DNA of 19,563 nucleotides. Origin: Acidobacteriota bacterium. Its GTDB lineage: Bacteria > Acidobacteriota > UBA6911 > RPQK01 > JAPXNP01. Below the pieces are notes generated by a model, which worked only from the letters and a program-made list of their open reading frames with translations, had not been told where the DNA came from and ran no database searches. Position numbers and translations under genes: made by a program. Below, piece by piece: positions 7,511 to 16,100 of the stretch (its first letter is position 1; every line of letters starts with the position of its first letter). Where the stretch lies: positions 1 to 19,563 of the forward strand of contig JAUWTT010000017.1 in assembly GCA_030614585.1 (NCBI GenBank), written 5' to 3'.

Positions 7511-7559
7511 CGAATCTGCACCTCCAGTCGCCCTACGGGCTCCTTTCGGTGCAGATTCG
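7511..7559. terminator. Nested hairpin after the transposase gene
   Basis: CGAATCTGCACC (7511-7522) and GGTGCAGATTCG (7548-7559) form a perfect 12-bp stem. Within its loop, GCCC-TAC-GGGC (7530-7540) forms a second small hairpin. The structure starts 12 nt after the transposase stop and ends before the right inverted repeat. No T-tract follows, so it could be a terminator, or a barrier to transcription entering the IS from outside. Confidence 0.5.
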
Positions 7560-7580
7560 TTCAATCTCAACCCATCCGAA

Positions 7581-7626
7581 GTGTTACCTATGTACCCGGT
7601 TTAATCTGTTACCCATGTTGCCGGTT
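7581..7626 (-). repeat. Right terminal inverted repeat of the IS
   Basis: Inverted counterpart of 6267-6312. Read inward from the right end, the outer site (7606-7624) is B-like (CCGGCAACATGGGTAACAG) and the inner site (7581-7599) is A-like (CCGGGTACATAGGTAACAC). Each matches the opposite-position site of the left end at 18 of 19 bases. Confidence 0.75.
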
Positions 7627-7643
7627 GCAAAGGGTCTTACTCC

Positions 7644-7865
7644 CTAGGAGGCTTTCTTTCGAAAAAAGGTCCCGCCAACTTTGATTCCCAGCAGAATTAG
7701 AGGCCATCCGTGCCAGATCAGATCGAAGATATCCAGCGGTCTGGAAAGGGATCCGTTGGCCAGCATCTCCAGTTTCTCAACCAGATGAGGTCGAGGGTAG
7801 ATCGGAAGCAAGGCCAGGACGATTGCAACCGGAATCAAAAACCTGTACGAGAGTTTCTGTAGCAT
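7644..7865 (-). CDS. Small two-helix membrane protein (73 aa), RND-locus associated
   Basis: The 73 residues hold two predicted membrane segments (about 8-23, FLIPVAIVLALLPIYP, and 47-65, IFDLIWHGWPLILLGIKVG) joined by the loop PHLVEKLEMLANGSLSRPLD, with a basic C-terminus RKKAS. From memory, short proteins with a PHLVEK...RPLDIFDL core are found beside RND efflux genes and are often labelled RND transporter by proximity, with no known function; this should be checked by search. The start is the ATG at 7863-7865; the frame stays open further upstream, but that part has no membrane-protein character and runs through a palindromic repeat, so I exclude it. It is divergent from the RND operon beginning at 8346. 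Confidence 0.65.
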   Translation of the reverse strand: MLQKLSYRFLIPVAIVLALLPIYPRPHLVEKLEMLANGSLSRPLDIFDLIWHGWPLILLGIKVGGTFFRKKAS

Positions 7866-7953
7866 CCGCGTGATCCCCAAATGTGAATAGTTTCCCCCCA
7901 AAGTACGTTGATTGTCTAGGAGTCTTATGACAGTCGAAGTCAGGAGGGATCGG

Positions 7954-8009
7954 ACCACCAATACACCAAGTACACAAAGCATTCTTGGTGAGCTTGGTGC
8001 CTTGGTGGT
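7954..8009. repeat. Palindromic CACCAAG-type repeat
   Basis: ACCACCAATACACCAAG (7954-7970) and the rest of this 56-bp segment fold into a long imperfect hairpin. The right arm, read in reverse complement, begins ACCACCAAGGCACCAAG. Over 28 bp the arms differ at about seven positions, mostly the two-base spacers between conserved CACCAAG units. Units recur every 9 bp on the left arm. Confidence 0.7.
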
Positions 8010-8018
8010 AAAGCATTG

Positions 8019-8047
8019 AAGGTTCCTGTTCCAGGAGCCTTTCTCCT
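8019..8047 (+). terminator. Terminator-like hairpin
   Basis: AAGGTTCCTG (8019-8028) pairs with CAGGAGCCTT (8032-8041) around the 3-nt loop TTC, with one G-T pair, followed by the T-rich TCTCCTT. It reads as a plus-strand intrinsic terminator, though no plus-strand gene lies directly upstream except the IS. It could shield the RND operon from IS read-through, or be part of the repeat at 7954-8009. Confidence 0.4.
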
Positions 8048-8345
8048 TATCGGATGACGTAGAGGTGCCGCACGAATGCGGAAAAGACATTTCAAAAGGA
8101 ACTGTTTCTGTCACGGGAACGTCAAAACAAATGTTAGGAAGCCCTTCATGGGTTAGGAGTGAAGATTTTCCGTGAGTTGTGTTGCCTGGGTTGGGGAGCA
8201 CTCTAACGAGGTTTCAATGATTCCCCTCTTTTAGAGGATTTCTCCGAACCTTTTGTTAACGAAATCCGTTTCTAGACGTGTGAATAGGGTGTTTAGGGGA
8301 ATACGATCCCGAATCTCAAAATTGTAGAACAGCTTGGAGTTTCAT

Positions 8346-9572
8346 ATGAGCGCGAGAAAGAAGGTATACGGGTTCTTAGGTTTGGTCGCTATTTTTGCGG
8401 TCGCAGCGTATCTGTTGATGCCTTTTCTGACATTGGATGGCTCGGTCTCTTCAGCCGACTCTGAAAGTGCCGAAAAGAGTGCTGAGGAAGAGACCCGCAT
8501 TCCGGTGGAAATTGCTGTAGCCCGCGAAGGTGATATCTCGCATTCGATTTCCTCGACGGCGAACCTAAAGCCCAAGCGTGAAGTGGACGTGGCTGCTCAG
8601 ATTGAGGGAATTGCCAGAGAGGTTCGGGTCGAAGAAGGTGATTTCGTTCAAGAGGGACAACTTCTTTGCCGTCTGGATGATGCCGAGGTCAGAATCCGCC
8701 TTCTTACGGCGAAGCAGAAACTGGCCCAGGCCAAGATTCAGTTGGAGAAGGCAGGGATTCTTAACCAGAAGTCAGATGTTCAAGTCAGGAACACTCGCGA
8801 AGAGCTCGAGCGCTACGAGAATCTTTACAGGGAAAGCCTCGTTAGTGAGCGTGAGGTGGCTGAAATCAAGTACCGGATGGATGATTTGGAACATGACCTT
8901 CGCGTCACTTCTTCCGAATCGCGTGAATTGACACACAGAGTTGAAGAGCTCGAAGCTGAGATCGAGCAGGCGGAACTCGAACTTTCAAGGACTCGGATTG
9001 AGGCGCCATTCTCCGGGTTTATCACTGAGCGCAACGTGGATGTCGGGCAAACGGTGAAGAACTTGGACGGAGTCTTTAAGCTTGGTGACTTCTCTCCACT
9101 TCTGACAGACGTCTTCGTTTCGGAGAGAGAAGCGGCGGAAATTGCGCCTGGGCAGGGAGTGACGATTTACTCGGGAGTCGACGGTACTCTCGGGATCGGC
9201 GGACGCGTTGCCAGGATTAGTCCGATTGTAGACCAGGCCACGGGCACTGTGAAAGTTACCGTTGAGCTCAGTGGCCAGGAAGGCCTGTTCAAGCCTGGAG
9301 CGTTTGTTCGAGTCGCGATCCGCACCGACACCCGTGTGGGCAGTGTCCTTGTTCCGAAGCGCGCCGTGGTCGAGGAAGACGGTGAGACCTTCGTCTTCAT
9401 CACTGAGGAAGACAGTGTCAAACGGATGAAGGTTGATTTGGGATACGAGAGCGACAGAGACGTAGAGATTGTTAATGGTGTTGGACCAGGTGAGTCGATT
9501 GTTGTCGCAGGTCAGGGTGGACTGAAAGACGGCAGCAAGATCAAGCTGGTCGAGACTTCCGCTGGTGCGTAA
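8346..9572 (+). CDS. RND efflux periplasmic adaptor (HlyD/AcrA family)
   Basis: Membrane-fusion subunit of the RND pump encoded by the next two genes. Seen: N-terminal membrane segment (residues 7-28), an acidic Ser/Glu linker (31-50), first lipoyl half (78-112, IEGIAREVRVEEGDFVQEG), coiled-coil hairpin (about 113-215), second lipoyl half (216-243, RTRIEAPFSGFITERNVDVG), then beta-barrel and membrane-proximal domains ending at 408 aa, a normal length. No lipobox Cys is present, so it is probably anchored by the N-terminal helix. I chose ATG 8346 because GGAG lies at 8336-8339 with a 6-nt spacer; an in-frame TTG at 8334 would overlap that site. The substrate cannot be inferred. A hairpin separates it from the first RND gene. 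Confidence 0.93.
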   Translation: MSARKKVYGFLGLVAIFAVAAYLLMPFLTLDGSVSSADSESAEKSAEEETRIPVEIAVAREGDISHSISSTANLKPKREVDVAAQIEGIAREVRVEEGDFVQEGQLLCRLDDAEVRIRLLTAKQKLAQAKIQLEKAGILNQKSDVQVRNTREELERYENLYRESLVSEREVAEIKYRMDDLEHDLRVTSSESRELTHRVEELEAEIEQAELELSRTRIEAPFSGFITERNVDVGQTVKNLDGVFKLGDFSPLLTDVFVSEREAAEIAPGQGVTIYSGVDGTLGIGGRVARISPIVDQATGTVKVTVELSGQEGLFKPGAFVRVAIRTDTRVGSVLVPKRAVVEEDGETFVFITEEDSVKRMKVDLGYESDRDVEIVNGVGPGESIVVAGQGGLKDGSKIKLVETSAGA

Positions 9573-9584
9573 AACCTTCTGTCG

Positions 9585-9618
9585 GGGCGAATCTCGGCAC
9601 GACCGCTGAGGTTCGCCC
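9585..9618 (+). terminator. Strong hairpin between the adaptor and first RND gene
   Basis: GGGCGAATCTCGGC (9585-9598) pairs with GCTGAGGTTCGCCC (9605-9618) over 14 bp, with two G-T pairs and a 6-nt loop, starting 12 nt after the adaptor stop. The tail (TCTTACTATCTCC) is only partly T-rich. It may attenuate transcription so that adaptor mRNA exceeds pump mRNA, or it may be a processing or stability site. Confidence 0.55.
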
Positions 9619-9734
9619 TCTTACTATCTCCAGTTTACGGATTGGCTGGTGTCGAACTCATCGTTTAAGTGCTACTCAACTCAATCCTCCTTCCGGTTCA
9701 GCACTATGGGCCGTTCCTAGCTGGGAAATTCACG

Positions 9735-12700
9735 ATGGATCTGATCAAAATTGCAATCCAGCGTCCGGTAACCGTGTCAATGTTCGTCGTAGCGGTCCTT
9801 CTGTTCGGCCTTGTCTCTCTGGACAGGCTGGCACTGAATCTGCTCCCAGATATCTCTTACCCCTCGCTCACTGTTCAGACTGACTGGGAAGATGCTGCTC
9901 CCGAAGAGATTGAAGCTCTCATAACTCAGCTGATCGAAGAGTCAGTGGGTGTGGTTCCCGGCCTGACGAAGATGACTTCGGTATCTCGATCCGGCCAATC
10001 GGAAGTTATTCTCGAGTTTGGCTGGGATACCGACATGGATATTGCCGGCCTTGAAGTTCGAGAGAAACTGGATTTCGTTAACCTTCCGCGGGATGCGGAC
10101 AAGCCGATTATCCTGCGCTTTGATCCCTCTCATGACCCCATTATGAGGATTCGCATCTCTGGTGATATTACCCTGAGTGATCTGAGATACCTTGCTGAGA
10201 AGGAGCTTAAGAAGTACCTGGAATCTACCGAAGGGGTTGCTGCGGTCAAGGTTATTGGCGGTCTCGAAGAGCAGATCCGGATCGAAGTTGATGAAAAGAG
10301 GCTGTCTGAGCTTGGGATTCCGATTACAGAAGTGACAGAGGTGCTTCGACAGGAGAATCTCAATCAGGCGACGGGAAGCCTTTATGACCAGGATGCCAAC
10401 TATCTGGTTCGGATGCTCAATCAGTTCAAAACGGTCGATGAGATCGGCAACATCATTGTACGAGAGCAGAACGGCCGTAAAGTGGTTCTGAACGAGATAG
10501 CCCGGGTCTGGAGGGGTACCAAAGACCGGGAGATCATCGCACGACTTGATGGCAAGGAAAGCGTCGAGATGGCCGTCTACAAAGAAGGCGACGCGAATAC
10601 TGTGAGCGTCGCCCGGGCCGTCGTAGCTCAGCTTGAGAAGATCAAGGGAACGGACCGATTTCCCGAAGACGTGGAGTACCAGATCGTCTCCAACCAGGCC
10701 ACGTTCATTCAGCAGTCGGTCTCAAATGTTCTGTCGGCAGCCGCGCTCGGGGGAATCCTGGCGACCATTGTGCTTTTCGTCTTCTTACGGGATCTGAGGA
10801 GCACTCTGACAATCGGGTTTTCCATTCCGATCTCCATCATGGCCACCTTTGCTCTCATGTACCAAACCGAGATTTCGCTCAACATCATGTCCCTCGGTGG
10901 AGTGGCCCTGGGAGTGGGAATGTTGGTCGACAACTCAATTGTGGTCCTGGAGGCGATCGATCGGTATCGGAAACAGGGTACGGCGATCGCCCAGGCGGTG
11001 TACGAGGGAACACGGGAGGTCAGCCGAGCGGTCACCGCATCGACGTTGACCACTGTCGCCGTCTTCTTGCCACTGGTTTTTGTTGAAGGGATTGCCGGCC
11101 AGCTGTTCAAAGACCAGGCGCTAACGATCACCTATGCTCTGTTGGCTTCCCTCCTGGTGGCACTCGCTGTTATTCCGATGATCCTGGCGCGTGCCGGCCG
11201 GCCGCGTCCGCTTGAAGAAGTAGTTGTTGAAGAGCAGGTTGAGCTTCGGCCCGCCGGGAAGTTCAAGAAACCCTTCAGGGTTGTGGGGGCGTGGGTAAAG
11301 AAAGCCGTCCGTTTTGTGTTTGTTGACATCGGCCGCGTTGTTCTTACGGATCTGCGAGCACTCCTCAGATTGGTAGGCAGAGGTCTCAATCGTTTCATAG
11401 CACCCGCCCTCAACCTTTTCGATCGAGGTTTTGAAGGACTGTCAGGACTCTACCCGAAGCTACTTCGCTGGTCCCTCAGTAATAAGCCACTGGTTTTAGC
11501 TGTGGCTGTTCTGCTGGCTGTGGGTGCTGTGTGGACAGCTCAAAGATTGGGTGGTGAACTTATTCCTCCTCTGACACAGGGAGAGTTCTCGTTCGAAATC
11601 CGCCTGCCGGAAGGCAGACCGCTCGAACTGACTGATCGCGTGCTCAGTCAGATCGAGGAGGAAGTGGGTCGATATCCTGAAGTGGCCGTTGTGTATTCAA
11701 GCGTTGGAGGGAGTGCCGACAATCAGTTTGCGCGAAACACGTTACAGGAAAACCTGGGACAGCTCTATGTAGTAATGAAGGACAAGCGTGACGATGCGCA
11801 GGAGGCACGGACCATAGCCATGATTCGGGACGAATTGAAGGACTATCCCGAGATCACATACAAGTTTCAGCGCCCGACGCTGTTCAGTATCAGAACTCCT
11901 GTTGAAGTTGAGATCTATTCTTACAACCTGAAAAACCTGCAATTAGCTGCGAAGCTCGTTGAGGAAAAACTCTCGCTGATTCCGGGGCTGAACGACGTGA
12001 AGACAAGCGTGCAGCCTGGTGATCCTGAAATACACGTGACCTTTGACAGGGCTCGTTTGGCTCGCCTGGGCCTCGATGAGACCCAAATCTCCAATGTGCT
12101 GCGAAACAAAATTCGAGGGGATGTGGCAACCCGCTTCAGAGAAGATGACAAGCAGATCGACATCCTGGTGCGAGTTAAGGAAGAGGATCGGAGGACCGTA
12201 GCTGACCTCAAGAGTCTTGCCATTAACATTCCAGCCTCTTCAGGGGGGTCGGGCAGCGACACCGGTGATGTGCAGTCCAGTGGTGAATCCAGAAGCCGGA
12301 ACGTGGTACCTATCCCTCTGAGTTCGGTTGCCGATATCCGGTTCGACCGAGGGCCCAGTGAAATCCGTCGTATTCGCTCGCAGAGGGCAGCCCTCGTCTC
12401 AGCGAACCTTGTGGGAAGGGACCTGAACAGTGTGTCCGAGGAAATCCGTGCGCAGTTACTGGACATGCGTGGTGAAATCCCTCTCAATACGACGGTGAGC
12501 CTGGCCGGTCAACGGGAAGAAGTCGAGGCTTCATACCGGAGCCTCCTATTCGCGTTTTTCCTCGCGGTCTTTCTTATTTATCTCGTAATGGCATCTCAGT
12601 TTGAGTCGCTGATCCATCCGTTCATTATTATCTTCTGCGTTCCGCTCGCCGTGGTCGGTGTGATTTTCTCACTCTTTCTTACCGGGACCACGATGAGTGT

Positions 12701-13103
12701 CATGGTCTTTCTCGGCGTGATCATCCTGGCCGGGATCGTAGTCAATAATGCGATCATCCTGATCGACTATACGAACCAGCTTCGTTCTCGGGGTGCTTCC
12801 AAACGTGACGCACTGCTGCAGGCTGGACAGGTCAGGCTGCGGCCTATCGTTATGACGACTTTAACCACGGTTCTTGGTTTGATACCGATGGCATTAGGGT
12901 GGGGAGAAGGTGCAGAGGTCAGAGCTCCGATGGCCATCACTGTTATGGGGGGATTACTTTTCTCCACTCTCCTGACCCTGGTCTTCATCCCCGTTGTCTA
13001 TGAATGGGTTGACCGCAAGGCCTTCGCCAGTGATCTGGGACTTGTTGACGAAGAGATCAAATCGAAAGATGCCGCGTTGGACGATGGGCTTCAGCCCTCA
13101 TAG
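9735..13103 (+). CDS. RND efflux permease subunit 1 (AcrB/MdtB-like, HAE1 type)
   Basis: Inner-membrane proton-driven pump subunit with the expected duplicated layout: TM1 (about 12-30), a large periplasmic loop, TM2-6, TM7 near 585, a second periplasmic loop, TM8-12, in 1122 aa. Family motifs seen are RPVTVSMFVVAVLLFG, LPDISYPSLTVQTDWEDAAP, MLVDNSIVVLEAIDRYRKQG (TM4), VVNNAIILIDYTNQLRSRG (TM10) and RLRPIVMTTLTTVLGLIPMA (TM11). Relative to AcrB (from memory), Asp407 is kept (Asp399), Asp408 is Asn400 and Lys940 is Asn1004. The cytoplasmic linker before TM7 (about residues 488-575) is unusually long and basic, and the second porter region has a Gly/Ser-rich insert near 840-860. ATG 9735, with GGGAAA upstream, begins at the family-typical MDLIKIAIQRP; a GTG at 9669 would add 22 atypical residues. 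Confidence 0.94.
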   Translation: MDLIKIAIQRPVTVSMFVVAVLLFGLVSLDRLALNLLPDISYPSLTVQTDWEDAAPEEIEALITQLIEESVGVVPGLTKMTSVSRSGQSEVILEFGWDTDMDIAGLEVREKLDFVNLPRDADKPIILRFDPSHDPIMRIRISGDITLSDLRYLAEKELKKYLESTEGVAAVKVIGGLEEQIRIEVDEKRLSELGIPITEVTEVLRQENLNQATGSLYDQDANYLVRMLNQFKTVDEIGNIIVREQNGRKVVLNEIARVWRGTKDREIIARLDGKESVEMAVYKEGDANTVSVARAVVAQLEKIKGTDRFPEDVEYQIVSNQATFIQQSVSNVLSAAALGGILATIVLFVFLRDLRSTLTIGFSIPISIMATFALMYQTEISLNIMSLGGVALGVGMLVDNSIVVLEAIDRYRKQGTAIAQAVYEGTREVSRAVTASTLTTVAVFLPLVFVEGIAGQLFKDQALTITYALLASLLVALAVIPMILARAGRPRPLEEVVVEEQVELRPAGKFKKPFRVVGAWVKKAVRFVFVDIGRVVLTDLRALLRLVGRGLNRFIAPALNLFDRGFEGLSGLYPKLLRWSLSNKPLVLAVAVLLAVGAVWTAQRLGGELIPPLTQGEFSFEIRLPEGRPLELTDRVLSQIEEEVGRYPEVAVVYSSVGGSADNQFARNTLQENLGQLYVVMKDKRDDAQEARTIAMIRDELKDYPEITYKFQRPTLFSIRTPVEVEIYSYNLKNLQLAAKLVEEKLSLIPGLNDVKTSVQPGDPEIHVTFDRARLARLGLDETQISNVLRNKIRGDVATRFREDDKQIDILVRVKEEDRRTVADLKSLAINIPASSGGSGSDTGDVQSSGESRSRNVVPIPLSSVADIRFDRGPSEIRRIRSQRAALVSANLVGRDLNSVSEEIRAQLLDMRGEIPLNTTVSLAGQREEVEASYRSLLFAFFLAVFLIYLVMASQFESLIHPFIIIFCVPLAVVGVIFSLFLTGTTMSVMVFLGVIILAGIVVNNAIILIDYTNQLRSRGASKRDALLQAGQVRLRPIVMTTLTTVLGLIPMALGWGEGAEVRAPMAITVMGGLLFSTLLTLVFIPVVYEWVDRKAFASDLGLVDEEIKSKDAALDDGLQPS

Positions 13104-13115
13104 GGAGATTGACGG

Positions 13116-16100
13116 ATGAGTGATTCGTTCAGCAAACAATCGAGCACGGGAGATCAGGACAGGTCGGGCCACGCCTTTCGTCTATCCGAGTTCTCGATCC
13201 GATTCCCAGTCACGATTTGCATGATTCTGATCTCGTTTCTGCTGCTCGGAACAGTCTCGATGTTCAAGATTCCTCTGGTTCTGTTCCCGAGCATCAACGC
13301 ACCTCAGATTGTTGTCGTAGTTCCCTATCCCAATTCAACTCCAGCACAGATTCAAGAGTCGATCACAAAACCCCTGGAGGAGGCACTGAGCACCCTTTCC
13401 CATGTTGAGCGCATCACTTCCTCGTCCAACGCCAACGAGGCGAATATTCGTCTTATGTTCCCCTGGGATGAGGATATTGATGTGCTTCGCTCGGAGGCTC
13501 GGGAGTTGGTTGAACAGGCCCGGAAAGATCTCCCGGAAGATGTCGATCGCATCCTGGTAATGAATTTCAATACCAGTGATATTCCAATTATTGAGGGCCG
13601 TATCGCGTCGGGTCACGACTTGCGGGGAGCCTATGACCTGCTTGATATGCGGATCAAGAAGCCTCTTGAAGCGATTCCCGGGGTTGCCGAGGTCAGCATC
13701 GGGGGAGTCGAACCCAAAGAGATCGACATCTACCTGGACCTGGATGCTATTAAGAGATACAGCATCGATGTTGGCAAGCTTTTCCAAAGTCTGGACGGTG
13801 CCAACCTGAATCTATCCCTCGGAAAACTGAATGAGGCTAATAATCGCTACCGCGTGATGAGCAAAGGCTCCATCCACTCTCTGGAGCAACTGCGCAAGTT
13901 TCCGGTCAATGAGAACGGCATTCTGTTGGGAGACATTGCCGAAGTAGTTATGCAAGAGCCGAGTCTTGCTTACGGGAGGCACCTGAATGTCGAGTTTGCT
14001 ATTTCTCTCCAGATACGAAAAGCCTCGTACGCCAACACTGTCGAGACGGTCCAACGGGTCATGGCCGGGATCGAACAGCTGAATGAGGACCCTGCACTGG
14101 AGGGGATAGAAGTTCTGGTTTGGCATGACGCCGGTAAAGAAATCACAAAGTCTCTTTCTGGATTACTCAACGCGGGATTAATAGGAGCAATCTTGGCCGT
14201 CGCCGTTCTCTACCTGTTCCTCAGGAGAGTCGGAGCCACTCTTCTCATTGGCCTTTCGATACCCTTCTCAGTCATTTCGTCGATCGGATTTCTCTATTTG
14301 CTGGGGAATTCTCTCAACGTTCTCTCGATGATGGGCTTGATGCTCGCGACAGGGATGCTGGTGGACAACGCGGTCGTTGTTCTGGAATCGATCTACCAGA
14401 ACCTGGAAAAGGGGAAGGATCGTGTCACCGCGGCCTGCCAGGGAACCCAGGAAGTGCTCCGTGCGGTGATCGCGGCAACCCTCACTTCAATCATCATTTT
14501 CGTCCCGCTTGTATTCGGCCAGGAAACCAATCTGACGATTTTCCTGGGGATCACCGGAGTGGCGATCATGATTACACTCCTTTGCTCTCTCTTCATCTCA
14601 TTGACCTTGATTCCCCTGGGGACGGTCAGGTTCCTGAAGGCTAAGAAGCATGATGAATGGCTGGCAACCAGGCTGTCTTCTCTAGTCCAGTTTCTCTTCA
14701 AGGGGCGGCGTAAGAGCAGACCTGAGGAAGATCGCGCCCTCGGAAAAACGGTCATCGCGAAGTATCTGTCCATGATGACCTGGACGCTGAAACACCGATA
14801 CGTGGTCGGATTGCTTGTGGTACCGGTCATCGTCGCTGTCTCCTTCTATGTTCTCAGCCAACTCCCGGAGTCGTCCTTCGAAGCCGAGGAGATGGAGGAT
14901 CTTGAGATCAACTACGATTTCACCGAGAACTACCACTATCAAAAGATTGAGGAAGATTTTGTCGATCCGGTTGAGGAGTTCCTGTTTGAGAACAAAGAAG
15001 ACTTCAAAATCAAAGATGTTTACAGCTTTTACGGCAACAACAGTGCGAGCACAAGCATCTACTTCGCGATGGATGAGATCTCCCTGGAGGAACTCCGAGA
15101 AGTCCGGGAGAAGATAGCTGATGGCCTGCCTGTTATCCCGGGAGTTGAGATCAGATTGGGGATGCAGGAAGGAGCCGAAAACCGTAACTGGATTGGAGTC
15201 AGCCTCTACGGTGAAGATCCCACTACGCTGATGGATCTGGCTCGAGAGGCGCGCAAGCGGATGACGCGGACGGGTGAGTTCTCTGAGGTCCACACCGCTC
15301 TTGAGCGGGGCGAACAGGAAGTTCAGCTGATTTTAGACCGTCAGCTGGCAAAGAAGTACAACGTGTCACCCCAGTCTGTTTCGGAAATTCTGGGCATCGT
15401 CCTTCGGGGCCGAGAGATCCGTGGTTTCCAGAGCCCCGATGGAGAAGTCGAGATCTGGGTAAAACTCCAGGCGGGGGATAGAGAGGACCTTGGAGACCTG
15501 AAATCAATGGTGGTCGGAGGAGGTCCAGGCGGAGAACAGGTGCTGCTCTCCCAGGTGGCTGAGTTCAGGATTGTGCGTACTCCGGGTTCGATCCAGCGAG
15601 AAGATCGGCAGACCTATACCGACATGTTCTGTAACTACGGCGGTGAGAACCGCGAAACGGGGAAGGAGTTGATTACGGAGGTCATGGACGGCTTGGACTA
15701 TCCACCCGGCTACTCCTGGTCGTACGGGTTCTGGACCTTGCGTGAAGGGAAGGAGGAGAACGAGTTTCTTTTCAACATTCTCCTGGCACTATTTATGGTC
15801 TACTTTGTAATGGCCTCCCTCTTCGAGTCGCTGGCCCATCCATTCTCGATTATGATCTCCCTGCTTTTTGCTTTTGTGGGAGTAGCTTGGTTCCTGCTGA
15901 TCACGGGGACGCCTTTCAACATCATGGCCCAGATTGGGATTCTTATCTTGATCGGTATTGTCGTTAACAACGGAATCGTTCTTCTGGACCACATCAACAA
16001 TTTGCGCCGGAAAGGGCTCCCCCGGCCGGAAGCGATCAGGGAAGGGTGCACCGAACGTTTCAGGCCGATCCTGATGACTGCAATGACAACCGTTGTTGGT

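Larger units (their letters stand above)
6267..7626 (+). mobile_element. IS481-type insertion sequence
   Basis: A transposase region flanked by 46-bp inverted repeats: left 6267-6312, right 7581-7626, about 36 of 46 positions identical. Each end holds two 19-bp sites with a 25-bp period: CCGGGTACATTGGTAACAC (6269-6287) and CCGGGAACATGGGTAACAG (6294-6312) on the left, and their inverted relatives at 7581-7599 and 7606-7624 on the right. The 4-bp word CAAA occurs at 6265-6268 and 7628-7631 and could be a target duplication, but so short a match may be chance. The element lies between a heptamer array at the end of a small gene and a convergent 73-aa membrane-protein gene. The transposase has an in-frame stop, so the copy is probably not autonomous. 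Confidence 0.85.
7866..8345. other. Long intergenic region upstream of the RND operon
   Basis: About 480 nt without a convincing gene, between the divergent 73-aa protein and the RND adaptor. It contains a palindromic CACCAAG repeat (7954-8009), a GC-rich hairpin with a T-rich tail (8019-8047) and a small CCTCT-TTT-AGAGG hairpin (8225-8237). From 8050 to 8220 I see no clear structure or ORF. I could not identify a promoter for the operon with confidence. The ribosome-binding site of the adaptor is GGAG at 8336-8339. Confidence 0.5.

Noticed and set aside
7866..8201. Longer version of the 73-aa membrane protein extending upstream
   Set aside because: The added residues are encoded by the palindromic repeat and hairpin region and lack membrane-protein character; the ATG at 7865 begins the family-like sequence.
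9669..9734. Upstream GTG as start of RND subunit 1
   Set aside because: It adds 22 residues not typical of RND N-termini; ATG 9735 has GGGAAA at a suitable distance and begins with the usual MDLIKIAIQRP.
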